A stretch of 33,122 nucleotides of DNA from CAYMDP01 sp964389375 (GCA_964389375.1 CAYMDP010000031.1:1-33122); one strand, 5' to 3'; positions 25,065 to 33,122 are shown, counted from the first letter of the stretch. Notes: generated by a model not told the origin, from the sequence alone. Numbers and translations: made by a program.

Positions 25065-25781
25065 TTAGTCGTTCTCTTCTAAATCTTCAGATTCGTCAGC
25101 CGTTGGAGTCTCTTTGGCTTCTTTCTGGACCTTTTTCTGGGTGATGGGAGGCGGTGGGTTCTTTTTTAGGATCTCTTCGGCTTGCTTAGAGGGGGACTCG
25201 GTTTTAAACATGCTACGAAGTTTTCGATCCCGAATGACATCTTTATCCAATTTGATTTTTGCATCACGAATCTGCTCGAATGCCTGTCGGTATTCAGGCT
25301 TGTCCTTGATCTGTGACCGCATCTCACCCATTAAATTCTCGAGAACAAAAAGGTAAGTCGAACGGGTTGAAACACCCAGCTTTGAATTTGCAACTCCCGC
25401 AAGAGCCTCGGACAAAATGCTCGCAAGGGTATCTTCATAAGCGCGATAGTTAGACAACTCTCTGCGGAGGTCCGGAAGGATTTTACCCAGCATATTGTCT
25501 TTGTCGGGCCTAGAAAAAATCAGCAGAAGGCCATCCCGCAAAGCTTCGACCGCTTCTCTGTCCGAGTCGGTGCTGTCCGAAGACTCCGCATCTTGGCTTG
25601 AAATTTCTTTTGCCTTTTGAACCCGTGTTTGAACCTCTTCGCTCATTTCGTCATAATTTTTTAGCATGAGGTCGCTGTATTTATAGGTCTGAGCCCAGAG
25701 GTTCTGAGTCGATAGACCGAGTAGTGTTAGGCTAAAAATAATGAATTTTGACAAAATACACCTCACGCGATTCTTGATCAT
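25065..25781 (-). CDS. Exported helical protein, unknown function
   Basis: A 238-residue protein with a signal peptide (cleavage likely after NLWA, residue 30). The mature part is mostly helical and charged, and ends in a Lys/Glu/Pro-rich low-complexity tail (KNPPPPITQKK to the end). No catalytic motif is visible. Start choice is open: the ATG at 25781 lacks a good ribosome site, while a TTG at 25754 has GAGGTG 4 bases upstream and gives a compact signal peptide, (M)SKFIIFSLTLLG. It is probably the first gene of a two-gene unit with 24531-25025. Confidence 0.7.
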   Translation of the reverse strand: MIKNRVRCILSKFIIFSLTLLGLSTQNLWAQTYKYSDLMLKNYDEMSEEVQTRVQKAKEISSQDAESSDSTDSDREAVEALRDGLLLIFSRPDKDNMLGKILPDLRRELSNYRAYEDTLASILSEALAGVANSKLGVSTRSTYLFVLENLMGEMRSQIKDKPEYRQAFEQIRDAKIKLDKDVIRDRKLRSMFKTESPSKQAEEILKKNPPPPITQKKVQKEAKETPTADESEDLEEND

Positions 25782-25830
25782 CTTAAGCCAGACGAAGAGT
25801 TGGCAAACCTTTTCTAGGTTCTGGTCTATT

Positions 25831-25857
25831 TTGACATAAGACTTGAGTTTATAAAAT
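25831..25857 (+). promoter_or_regulatory. Possible sigma-70-type promoter for the DsbA-like gene
   Basis: A perfect TTGACA (25831-25836) is followed after 15 bases by TAAAAT (25852-25857, 5 of 6 to TATAAT). The spacer is 2 bases shorter than ideal. It would give a leader of about 140 bases before the GTG at 26003. Confidence 0.4.
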
Positions 25858-26002
25858 GAAGGGGTCGAGAAATATCGACTAGACTGAAGACTGGGTCACC
25901 CGAGGACAGGCCCTATAAGATTTCGTGCTTTTTCCTTTTCCGCGAATATGGCATGATACAAGGCGGATTTTAAACACAGACTTCATTTAGAGGAGACATC
26001 TG

Positions 26003-26794
26003 GTGAATCGACTTCATAAGCTTTTATTCTTGCTCGGAACTTTAGGAATTCTTACTGCTTGCATCCCTCCGTCAATGCTTGAAAAGGCCATGGAAAAGAA
26101 TCCAGAAATACTTTATGCCGCTATTAAAGCAAATCCGGAGAAGTTTTTGGAAGTGGTGAATGAGGCGGCCAAGACGGCTCAAGAAAATGCACGGAAGAAA
26201 CAAGCCGAAGCCGAAGTACAAAAGCTTGAGTCTGATTTTCAAAATCCCAAGTCCCCCAATATCGATACGGCTCGGGCGATCTTTGGTCCAAAAGAGGCCC
26301 CGATTACAATTGTTGAGTATTCTGATTTCGAATGCCCCTATTGTGCGGTTGGATATAACGTGATCAAGGAAGTTCAAAAGGCCTACGGAGATAAAGTGAG
26401 GGTCGTCTATAAGCATCTTCCCTTGATGGACCGTCATCCGATGGCTTTGCCGGCGGCTCAATATTTTGAGGCCATTGCACTTCAAAGTGTCGAAAAAGCA
26501 GAAAAGTTTCACGATGGGATTTTTGCAGATCAAGCCTCTTTAAAATCTAAGAAAGAAACATTTTTAAAAGATTTGGCCCGTAAGGTTGGGGCCGATATGG
26601 GGCGCTTGCAAAATGATATCAAGTCAGATGCAGTCAAGGCCCGTATTGAAGCGGACATGGCAGAGGCTCAAAAATTTGAATTCTCTGGCACACCAGGCTT
26701 TCTGGTCAATGGAGTGGCCCTAAGGGGTGCCTATCCATTTCCTGATTTTAAGGTCGTGATTGATCGGATTTTAGGTCAGGCGCCACAGAACTAA
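26003..26794 (+). CDS. DsbA-like thioredoxin-fold lipoprotein
   Basis: A 263-residue protein with a lipoprotein signal: the lipobox LTAC puts the lipid on C20. A charged helical stalk (25-85) follows, then a DsbA/thioredoxin_4 domain (about 90-258). The redox site is C111-P-Y-C114 in FECPYCAVGY, and the cis-proline is P231 in SGTPGFLVNG. Such proteins make, isomerise or reduce disulfides in the envelope; CPYC and the long helical stalk resemble DsbA/DsbG-type or BdbD-like oxidoreductases. The start is GTG with AGGAG 7 bases upstream. Its stop overlaps that of the convergent Ppx-like gene by 4 bp. No DsbB-type partner is in the window. Confidence 0.9.
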   Translation: MNRLHKLLFLLGTLGILTACIPPSMLEKAMEKNPEILYAAIKANPEKFLEVVNEAAKTAQENARKKQAEAEVQKLESDFQNPKSPNIDTARAIFGPKEAPITIVEYSDFECPYCAVGYNVIKEVQKAYGDKVRVVYKHLPLMDRHPMALPAAQYFEAIALQSVEKAEKFHDGIFADQASLKSKKETFLKDLARKVGADMGRLQNDIKSDAVKARIEADMAEAQKFEFSGTPGFLVNGVALRGAYPFPDFKVVIDRILGQAPQN

Positions 26795-27810
26795 TTTGTT
26801 TTTCGAACCAATAATGCCTCTGTGAGGTCCAACTCCAGAGGCTGAATGCGGATCACATTTAGAGCCTTCATAAATCCCAAAACTAAAATCACATTACTTA
26901 AATCGGTGGCCGAGTAAGCTCCGCCGATTTGTTGGTCCGTCCAGTTGGCGCGAAGCTCAAGAAGCTTTTGTAAATCTTCTTTTGTATAAGATCCAGAAAT
27001 CTTCAGTTGCTTTGGCAAGGAAATCGATAAGACCCCACCGAGACCCGCAGGGCTAACAGGGTTTTTTTGAAAGTTTTGAAGAACAGATTTTGGGATTTTT
27101 TCTTTTGCGTAAGTTTCGGCAAGCTCGATCCCAGCCCGAGCTTGGTCCGGTGAGATTGGATTCGGGGAGGATTTATCTTTAAGGCTCGCCTTCTGAATTT
27201 TTTCTATAAACAGATTCTTAAAGCCCACCGATCCCAGGTCGCCGAGGTACACAGGACCTTTTTCGGAGCTTAGTTGTTGGCTTCCTCCGCCGATATCCCA
27301 AACATAAAGTGGCTCGTTCGGATTCAGCTTCAGCAGGCTTCTGGCCGCCTGAAAGCCCAACTCGGCTTCCTCTTTTTGTGAAATCACTTTGACCTTTAGG
27401 GGCGTCTGTTTTTCGATCTCAGAAATTATATCTTTCGAATTTTTAGCCTCGCGGTAGGCCGCAGTTGCGACCGCAAAAAAATCTTCAGCGCCGAGCCTCT
27501 TGGCCTCTCGAACGAATTTCGAAAGCTGATTTGTCAGCTCTTCTTGAGTTTCCAGATCCAATGTTTGTTTTCCGCTTTTCGCAAGGGCCTCTTTGACATT
27601 TATTTTTGCGCTTTCATGTCTGAGTTTTTGATGAATTTTTCCGGTGCAAGGATTGACCTCAGCAACTTGCATTTTTGTTGTCCCAGAGCCGAGGTCAAAA
27701 ACGGCCCGGATCTGGCTGCCGCAGGTTTCGCTTTTCTTTTGCGCCAGGAGGCTTTGTGGCAAAAGGCTAAGGGCCGCGAACAGAATCAAGCTTTGAAGTT
27801 TAAAAGTCAT
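26791..27810 (-). CDS. Exported Ppx/GppA-family phosphatase-like protein
   Basis: A 339-residue protein of the exopolyphosphatase/guanosine pentaphosphatase family (actin-like ATPase fold) with a Sec signal peptide (1-23, ending SLLAQ), which is unusual for this normally cytoplasmic family. Phosphate-loop motifs are intact: DLGSGTTKMQ (39-48), VATAAYREA (114-122), the catalytic-type Glu E150 in SQKEEAELGF, and WDIGGGSQQL (171-180). There is no C-terminal HD domain, as in the short Ppx forms. A periplasmic polyphosphate or nucleotide phosphatase is inferred. AAAGGA precedes the ATG, and the gene follows sfsA by 27 bp on the same strand. Confidence 0.85.
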   Translation of the reverse strand: MTFKLQSLILFAALSLLPQSLLAQKKSETCGSQIRAVFDLGSGTTKMQVAEVNPCTGKIHQKLRHESAKINVKEALAKSGKQTLDLETQEELTNQLSKFVREAKRLGAEDFFAVATAAYREAKNSKDIISEIEKQTPLKVKVISQKEEAELGFQAARSLLKLNPNEPLYVWDIGGGSQQLSSEKGPVYLGDLGSVGFKNLFIEKIQKASLKDKSSPNPISPDQARAGIELAETYAKEKIPKSVLQNFQKNPVSPAGLGGVLSISLPKQLKISGSYTKEDLQKLLELRANWTDQQIGGAYSATDLSNVILVLGFMKALNVIRIQPLELDLTEALLVRKTN

Positions 27811-27837
27811 AAAGTCCTTTAGGAAATCAGCAAGAGA

Positions 27838-28581
27838 TTAAAGTTCAATCTTTAGGGCCTTTTCAGGTAAAAGTCGGATTGATTTTTTTTCCATTTCACA
27901 AGGCCAAGCAGACACAGTTAAGCCTAAGTCTACGGCTTGCCTTAAAAGTTTGGCATAGGCGGGATCAATATCTTCAGCGGGACGAAATGTCTGACAGTCT
28001 TCTCTTTGCACAGTAAACACAAGCTCGGCAGAGTGTCCTTGTTTGATCAGCTTCATCATTTCTAGAAGGTGTTTTTGACCTCGTTCGGTGACAGCATCCG
28101 GAAAAAATGCCGTTTTCTGTTCTGCGAGAGTGACATTTTTGACTTCGACAAAATGAAAGGAAGCTTTATCGAAATCCTTCATTTGGATTTTATCACTTTT
28201 AAAATCTTTCGATTTCCAAAGAACCATATCGATTCGGGACTCGGTACTGATTTTGACTTCTTTCTGGGCGCGATCAAAGCGTCTCCAAAGAGGGGCTTCC
28301 GCGTTTTCCCAGCACTCAAAAACCAAGAGGTTCGGCAGCCCCGTATTGACTCCGACCCAGCTTGAGGGGGTTTTGACCATCTGTAGAGTGAATTTGAGTT
28401 TTCGTTTTGGATCTTTACTTTCTGTAAAGCGGCAAGCCTGGTTGGGAATCAGGCAGGATTTTAGGCTTCCGGTGTTGGGGACATGGGCCAAGAGGGTCTC
28501 GCCTTTAAAGTCGATATCGGCAAAAAAACGCTTATAACGTTTTAAAAGCTGGCCTTCTTTTAAATTCTCTGAAAATTCCAC
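27838..28581 (-). CDS. sfsA: SfsA-family DNA/RNA nuclease-like protein
   Basis: A 247-residue protein of the SfsA family (sugar fermentation stimulation protein). The E. coli member binds DNA, and the C-terminal half is nuclease-like. Marks: LKRYKRFFADIDF (13-25), HVPNTGSLKSCL (33-44), SRIDMVLW, FHFVEVKNVTL and FPDAVTERGQKHL. The D-E-K residues of the PD-(D/E)xK-like site appear as D in RIDMVL and ExK in VEVKN. Length is typical. The start is GTG with AGGAG 7 bases upstream. It is divergent from lipA and followed by the Ppx-like gene. The biological role is poorly defined in general. Confidence 0.92.
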   Translation of the reverse strand: MEFSENLKEGQLLKRYKRFFADIDFKGETLLAHVPNTGSLKSCLIPNQACRFTESKDPKRKLKFTLQMVKTPSSWVGVNTGLPNLLVFECWENAEAPLWRRFDRAQKEVKISTESRIDMVLWKSKDFKSDKIQMKDFDKASFHFVEVKNVTLAEQKTAFFPDAVTERGQKHLLEMMKLIKQGHSAELVFTVQREDCQTFRPAEDIDPAYAKLLRQAVDLGLTVSAWPCEMEKKSIRLLPEKALKIEL

Positions 28582-28693
28582 CTTCGAACTCCTTGCGGCG
28601 CGGCGTAAAGCCCCTTCTCAGACCTATCCGGGCAGGGGGTTTTGCGATAAGCTCAGGCCAATTTTGCTCTACAGAATTATTAGGAGAAGTGCA

Positions 28694-29620
28694 ATGCCTA
28701 AACCCAGCTGGATTAAAGTGCGACCCGCTACGGGCGAGCGCTATCTTTATCTGAAAGATCTGTTGAAGGGTTTAAATCTTGCGACGGTTTGCCAAGAAGC
28801 TCAGTGCCCCAATATTGGCGAGTGTTGGAGTGGGGGCACGGCCACGATCATGTTGATGGGCGAAGTTTGCACCAGAGGCTGTCGATTTTGTAATGTGAAA
28901 ACGGGCAATCCAAAAGGAAAAATCGACCTCGAAGAACCTCAAAAGGTTGCCTATGCCTTGGCTCAGATGGAACTCGACTATGTGGTCTTAACAAGTGTTG
29001 ACCGCGACGATTTACCAGATGAGGGGAGCGGTCACTTTGCTTTAACGGTGCAAAAGATCAAAGAATCAACGCCTGATATGATCGTCGAAGTTTTAACGCC
29101 TGATTTTAAGGGCCGCGAAGATTTTATCGCAAAAATTGTAGATGCCGCTCCGGATGTTTTTGCTCACAATATTGAAACTGTCGAGCGACTAAGCAAAAGA
29201 GTTCGTGACCCAAGAGCTGGCTACGCCCAATCACTTAGAGTTTTAGAGTATGTCAAAGAGCGAGATGCCTCTCGCTATACGAAGTCTTCAATTATGCTTG
29301 GTCTTGGAGAGACGGACGAAGAGATCCGTCAAAGTCTTAAAGATCTGCGCGCGGTGGGTTGTGACGTTGTGACTTTCGGTCAGTATTTGCAGCCGAAGAA
29401 GCGTCATCTTCCAGTCGAAGATTTTGTGACTCCAGAGAAGTTTCAAGAGTGGCAGGTCGAAGCCGAGCAGATGGGCTTTTTGTATGTAGCAAGTGGCCCT
29501 TTGGTTCGAAGCTCTTACCGAGCGGGCGAGTTTTTTATGAAGGGCATTGTGGAAAAAAGAAGAAAAGAAATTAAAGAACTTTCAACACAGGGTGGTCAAA
29601 ATGGCATTGCAAGAAGTTAA
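28694..29620 (+). CDS. lipA: Lipoyl synthase
   Basis: A 308-residue radical-SAM enzyme that inserts two sulfurs into the octanoyl chain on E2 to make lipoyl. Both iron-sulfur sites are complete: the auxiliary cluster C33-x4-C38-x5-C44 and the SAM cluster C59-x3-C63-x2-C66 (CTRGCRFC). The auxiliary cluster's serine ligand lies in RSSY (272-275). I chose the ATG at 28694 because AGGAG lies 7 bases upstream and the protein then begins MPKPSWIKV; an in-frame ATG at 28664 adds 10 residues. It is the first gene of the lipA-pdhC-lpdA-lipB operon, and its end overlaps pdhC by 20 bp. Confidence 0.98.
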   Translation: MPKPSWIKVRPATGERYLYLKDLLKGLNLATVCQEAQCPNIGECWSGGTATIMLMGEVCTRGCRFCNVKTGNPKGKIDLEEPQKVAYALAQMELDYVVLTSVDRDDLPDEGSGHFALTVQKIKESTPDMIVEVLTPDFKGREDFIAKIVDAAPDVFAHNIETVERLSKRVRDPRAGYAQSLRVLEYVKERDASRYTKSSIMLGLGETDEEIRQSLKDLRAVGCDVVTFGQYLQPKKRHLPVEDFVTPEKFQEWQVEAEQMGFLYVASGPLVRSSYRAGEFFMKGIVEKRRKEIKELSTQGGQNGIARS

Positions 29621-30884
29621 GCTTCCAGATATCGGCGAGGGCGTCACTGAGGGTGAACTGGTAAAATGGTTAGTTAAAGTCGGTGACACTGTTGCGGCCG
29701 ATCAGCCAATCGTCGAATTGATGACGGATAAAGCGACTGTTGAAGTTCCGACCCCTTATCCAGGTGTTGTGAAAGAATTAAAAGCTAAAGAAGGCGATGT
29801 CGTGCCGATTGAATCCACTCTTTTAGTTTTAGAGGCGCAAGGATCTGCAAAAAAAGTTGAAGAAAAACCCCAGGCGGCTTCAGCAGCCCAGACTCCCGCT
29901 TCTCGTCCGGCTCCGGCAGTCGCTTCAGCTCCTGTTAGTTACGCCGCCGCTTCAATTCATCCACCGGTCGCAGATGAAAAAGTTTTGGCAACGCCGGCGA
30001 CCAGACGTCTTGCGAGAGAAATGCATGTGGATTTAAATCAGTTAAATGGCAGCGGCCTTGCTGGTCGAGTGACTCGTGAAGATGTGATGTCAGCTAAAGG
30101 AGCTGTTGCAGCAGGTCCTCCGACGATGGCGAAGATGCCCATAAAGACTCCGCCTGCAATCCCTGTGGCGTCTTCTGGACAAAGTGAAGAGCGTGTAGCA
30201 CTTCGTGGGGTCCGTAAAAAGATCGCTGAAAATCTTCAGATGGCAAAGCACGTAATTCCTCACTTCACTTTGATGGAAGAGGCTTTCGTTGACGAACTTG
30301 TTCGCACTCGAACTCAAGCCAAAGAAACGGGCGAGAAGTACGGAGTTAAAATCACCTACTTGCCATTTGTAATGAAGGCATTGATTGCGACCATGAGAGA
30401 ATTTCCGATGTTTAACGCAAGCATCGACGACGCGGCCCAAGAGATCGTTTACAAAAAATATTTCAATATTGGTTTTGCAGCGGACACACCAAATGGGCTT
30501 TTGGTTCCTGTGATTAAAAACGCAGACCAAAAAAATATTCTTCAGTTAAGTGCCGAAATTCAGGAGCTTGCGAAAAAAGCTCGGGACGGCAAGTTGGCCC
30601 TAGAGGAGATGAAGGGCGCCACAATCACGATTACAAATATCGGAAGTGTCGGCGGAACTTATGCGACACCGATCATTAACCACCCAGAAGTTGCGATTCT
30701 TGGAATGTACAAGATCCAAGATAAGCCGGTCTGGGAAGAGAATCAGTGGAAGCCTAAAAAAGTTATGAACTACACAGTAACTTGTGATCATCGTTTGATC
30801 GATGGGGCTGTTGCCGCAAACTTTATGAGCGCTTTTGTTCAACGTGTGCAAAACCCAAGTCAGTTGATGTTGGAGATGATCTAA
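29601..30884 (+). CDS. pdhC: Dihydrolipoamide acyltransferase E2 (probably acetyltransferase)
   Basis: A 427-residue E2 core protein. It has one lipoyl domain (1-80) with the lipoylated K44 in MTDKATVEV, then an Ala/Pro linker. A peripheral subunit-binding domain follows (about 128-165, TPATRRLAREMHVDLNQLNGSG), then a second linker and the catalytic domain (about 200-427) with DHRLIDG (H397, D401). E2 moves the acyl group from E1 to CoA. The ATG at 29601 fits the family start MALQEVKLPDIGEG; a longer in-frame ATG at 29547 lies inside lipA. The stop overlaps lpdA by one base. Neighbours lipA and lipB modify K44. A branched-chain E2 is the alternative, but the AceE-type E1 in the window favours pyruvate. 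Confidence 0.95.
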   Translation: MALQEVKLPDIGEGVTEGELVKWLVKVGDTVAADQPIVELMTDKATVEVPTPYPGVVKELKAKEGDVVPIESTLLVLEAQGSAKKVEEKPQAASAAQTPASRPAPAVASAPVSYAAASIHPPVADEKVLATPATRRLAREMHVDLNQLNGSGLAGRVTREDVMSAKGAVAAGPPTMAKMPIKTPPAIPVASSGQSEERVALRGVRKKIAENLQMAKHVIPHFTLMEEAFVDELVRTRTQAKETGEKYGVKITYLPFVMKALIATMREFPMFNASIDDAAQEIVYKKYFNIGFAADTPNGLLVPVIKNADQKNILQLSAEIQELAKKARDGKLALEEMKGATITITNIGSVGGTYATPIINHPEVAILGMYKIQDKPVWEENQWKPKKVMNYTVTCDHRLIDGAVAANFMSAFVQRVQNPSQLMLEMI

Positions 30885-32338
30885 TGGCCGAAAAGTTTGA
30901 TGTTTGTGTGATTGGAGCGGGTCCGGGCGGTTATGTGGCGGCAATTCGTGCCGCCCAGCTTGGCATGAAGGTTGCGATTATTGAGCGCGAATACCTTGGC
31001 GGGGTTTGTTTAAACGTCGGCTGTATTCCTTCAAAGGCGATGATCACCGCAGCCCATTTTCTTCATCGTATGCAACATGATGCGGGTGAAATGGGTCTAG
31101 AGCTAAAAGGTGATGTGCGCGTAAACATGAAAAAGCTTCGCGACTGGAAGCAAAGTGTAAGTGATAAAATGGCAGGAGGTGTTGGCCAACTTTTAAAAGG
31201 CAACTCGGTTCAGGTCATCATGGGTGAAGCTCAGTTTGTGTCTAGTGGCGAACTTAAGGTCCAATCCAAGCAAGGGTCTCAGTCTGTTCAGGCAAAAAAC
31301 TTTATCGTCGCCACAGGATCTCGGCCGATCGAAATCCCGGGGTTTGCAATTGACGAAAAAGATGTGCTGACTTCAACCGGAGCTTTAGATTTATCAGATC
31401 TTCCGAAGCGAGTCGTCGTGATTGGTGGAGGCTACATAGGCCTTGAGATCGGCAGCTACCTGCAAAAGCTTGGCACTGAAGTCGAAGTCTTAGAAGCCTC
31501 GGACGCTTTGCTTAAAGGCGTGGCCGATGTGGATTGTGTTCAGGTCGTAGCACGAAAGCTTAAGAAGACTGGGGTTAAAGTTCACCTTAAGGCTAAAGCA
31601 AAATCTTTTAAAAAGGCTGGAAAGTCTTTAGAAGTCACAGCAGAAGTAGATGGAAAAAATCAGACTCTAACTTGTGATAAAATTCTTTTAACTGTAGGAC
31701 GCCGTCCAAACTCAGATCAAATGGGTCTTAAAAATATTGGCATTGAGTTGGATGAGCGTGGATTTATTAAAACCGATGCGCAAAGACGCACCCGGATTCC
31801 GAATATTTTTGCAATCGGAGACATCGCAGGCCAGCCCATGCTTGCACACAAAGCCAGTCACGAAGGTGTGTTGGTTGCTGAAGTACTTTCGGGACAAAAC
31901 CGAGTCTATGACGCAAAGACAGTTCCAGCCGTTATCTTCGTGGATCCAGAAATTGCCTCTGTTGGCTACCTAGAAGACGAAGCCAAAGCAAAAGGTTATA
32001 AAGACCTTTTGATTGGTCGCTTTCCTTTTGCAGCAAATGGCAGAGCTGTATCGATGATGGAAACTGATGGCTTCGTGAAAATGATAGCCGATGCAAAGAC
32101 CCATGTTCTTTTAGGCGTTCATATCGTAGGTCCTGAGGCGAGCAATTTGATTTCTGAAGCTGCTTTGGCAATTGAAATGGGTGCTCGTCTTGAAGATCTG
32201 GCCTTAACAATTCATCCTCACCCAACTTTAGGTGAAACGATGATGGAGGCGGCAGAGGCCACTTTGGGTCATGCGATTCATATTATTCAAAAACCATTAA
32301 CAAGGTCGAATGCCAATGGAGCTCGAACAAGCCCATAA
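30884..32338 (+). CDS. lpdA: Dihydrolipoamide dehydrogenase E3
   Basis: A 484-residue FAD enzyme that reoxidises dihydrolipoyl groups with NAD+. Marks: FAD loop GAGPGG (11-16), redox disulfide C42-x4-C47 in GGVCLNVGCIPSKA, NAD loop VIGGGYIGLEIG, the late FAD motif IFAIGDIAGQPMLAHKA, and the active-site HPHPTLGE with H446 and E451 near the C-terminus. The start codon shares one base with the pdhC stop, and the end overlaps lipB by 29 bp, so the three are coupled. E3 is often shared between 2-oxoacid complexes. Confidence 0.98.
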   Translation: MAEKFDVCVIGAGPGGYVAAIRAAQLGMKVAIIEREYLGGVCLNVGCIPSKAMITAAHFLHRMQHDAGEMGLELKGDVRVNMKKLRDWKQSVSDKMAGGVGQLLKGNSVQVIMGEAQFVSSGELKVQSKQGSQSVQAKNFIVATGSRPIEIPGFAIDEKDVLTSTGALDLSDLPKRVVVIGGGYIGLEIGSYLQKLGTEVEVLEASDALLKGVADVDCVQVVARKLKKTGVKVHLKAKAKSFKKAGKSLEVTAEVDGKNQTLTCDKILLTVGRRPNSDQMGLKNIGIELDERGFIKTDAQRRTRIPNIFAIGDIAGQPMLAHKASHEGVLVAEVLSGQNRVYDAKTVPAVIFVDPEIASVGYLEDEAKAKGYKDLLIGRFPFAANGRAVSMMETDGFVKMIADAKTHVLLGVHIVGPEASNLISEAALAIEMGARLEDLALTIHPHPTLGETMMEAAEATLGHAIHIIQKPLTRSNANGARTSP

Positions 32339-32987
32339 AACCCAGCCTTCGATTGAGTTCGAAGATTTGGGATTGATCTCTTATAGCAAAGCCCTAGAGC
32401 ATCAACTGCGATGTGTGGGCGAGCTTGTTCGTGGGGAAATCAGCGAGCGTATTATTTTTTGTACTCATCATCCAGTTGTCACCTTGGGAAGATCTTCGGA
32501 CCCTTCGGATGTTTTTGGTTGGCAAGGTGAAGTCGTCGAAGTTAGCCGCGGAGGAAGAGCCACCTACCACGGCCCAAGCCAGCTAGTGATTTACCCAATT
32601 GTCGATCTTTCTCGAGCCAGAGCGGCATTCAAATCAAAAGACATTCATGGATATCTAAGAGCGCTAGAAAAAGTTGTCATCGACGCACTTAAAGAAATTG
32701 GCATTCATGGAGAGGCTCAGCTGGCCGAGAAAGCCGACCTTTCTTTAACGGGTGTATGGGTCGAGAATAAAAAAGTCGCCTCCATCGGAGTTGCAATACG
32801 CCGCTGGGTCGCCTACCACGGAATTGCCATCAATTGTTTTAAAGACGAGCAAGCCTTCCAAGGCATCAAGCCTTGTGGCTTCAGCCAAGATAAAATGTCT
32901 AGCCTAGAAGACCTAAATCCCGACTTCAAAGACCTCACGAACCTGAAGCTCGCTCTTCAAGAAGCCTTCTCCGCTTGGCAAAAATAA
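32310..32987 (+). CDS. lipB: Octanoyl-[ACP]:protein N-octanoyltransferase (lipoyltransferase)
   Basis: A 225-residue LipB that transfers octanoyl from acyl-carrier protein to the E2 lysine, ahead of LipA. Marks: VTLGRSSDPSD (57-67), RGGRATYHGPSQLVIYP (80-96), the catalytic Lys K155 in NKKVASIGV and the catalytic Cys C189 in GIKPCG. The first 29 bp overlap lpdA. A second ATG at 32316 is equally good: AAGG is 4 bases before the first and 10 before the second. It is the last gene of the operon, followed by a hairpin. Together with LipA it allows de novo lipoylation of the E2 encoded between them. Confidence 0.97.
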   Translation: MPMELEQAHKTQPSIEFEDLGLISYSKALEHQLRCVGELVRGEISERIIFCTHHPVVTLGRSSDPSDVFGWQGEVVEVSRGGRATYHGPSQLVIYPIVDLSRARAAFKSKDIHGYLRALEKVVIDALKEIGIHGEAQLAEKADLSLTGVWVENKKVASIGVAIRRWVAYHGIAINCFKDEQAFQGIKPCGFSQDKMSSLEDLNPDFKDLTNLKLALQEAFSAWQK

Positions 32988-33039
32988 CTCAAGCCTCCGA
33001 TCCTGTCCGCTTCTCTAAAAAAATGGAATAATCCCGCAT

Positions 33040-33075
33040 CAGAGGGGCTCTCGGTGAGCGGCGCCTCTGTTTAAT
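33040..33075 (+). terminator. Possible terminator after lipB
   Basis: CAGAGGGGC (33040-33048) pairs with GCGCCTCTG (33061-33069) with one mismatch and a 12-nt loop, followed by TTTAATTAAAT rather than a pure T-run. It lies 53 bp past the lipB stop. Confidence 0.5.
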
Positions 33076-33122
33076 TAAATAGGAGGGGTTGCGGCATTGC
33101 GAAGCAATGAAGCAATCCGAAG

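Noticed and set aside
28664..28693. Ten-residue N-terminal extension of LipA
   Set aside because: The AGGAG ribosome site lies within it and points to the ATG at 28694.

Overview
The window looks like chromosomal DNA from a Gram-negative bacterium of moderate GC content. It is probably a member of the Bdellovibrionota or a related delta-type lineage. This rests on gene content only: a stand-alone homodimeric-type pyruvate dehydrogenase E1, a CFI-box sorting protein, a REP-type transposase of the kind common there, and several Sec-exported proteins I cannot assign. I saw no rRNA, tRNA or CRISPR array. Ten Ns at 12148-12157 mark an assembly gap inside a gene.

Region 1 (1-8.7 kb, minus strand) is a polymorphic-toxin-like RHS locus. 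A 2204-residue secreted protein has the order signal peptide, two PKD domains, a carboxypeptidase-regulatory-like domain, NHL propeller and YD (RHS) repeats, much like bacterial teneurin/Tc-C-type proteins. It ends in a 72-residue variable tip. A small membrane protein overlaps its stop codon and is placed like an immunity gene. A DUF3644-like protein with an RDxxxH motif (HEPN RNase-like) follows, and then a second, headless copy of the RHS core that runs off the window edge. This is the orphan-cassette layout of recombining rhs loci, and it is the most interesting part of the window.

Region 2 (9-14 kb, minus) is an apparent operon: TonB-like protein, degenerate MobA-like nucleotidyltransferase, pyruvate dehydrogenase E1, alpha/beta hydrolase. 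Region 3 (14.2-16 kb, plus) holds a PP2C phosphatase and an inner-membrane-anchored M23 peptidase. Region 4 (15.98-16.9 kb) is a REP-associated transposase bracketed by 32-bp inverted repeats, with a third, partial copy of the repeat at 8950.

Region 5 (16.9-23.4 kb, minus) is a long co-directional set: polyprenol/diacylglycerol-kinase-like protein, pssA, asd, CFI-box membrane protein, outer-membrane-type protein, truA, rplM, rpsI, then a strong terminator. Two of its junctions are 11-bp coding overlaps. Region 6 (23.4-28.6 kb) carries envelope or exported genes: an unknown secreted protein with a dyad-rich leader, two unknown membrane/periplasmic proteins, a DsbA-like lipoprotein, an exported Ppx/GppA protein, and sfsA.

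Region 7 (28.7-33 kb, plus) is a tight lipA-pdhC(E2)-lpdA(E3)-lipB operon. It makes the lipoyl cofactor together with the E2 that carries it and the E3 that reoxidises it. The E1 in region 2 is the plausible partner enzyme, 16 kb away and on the opposite strand.
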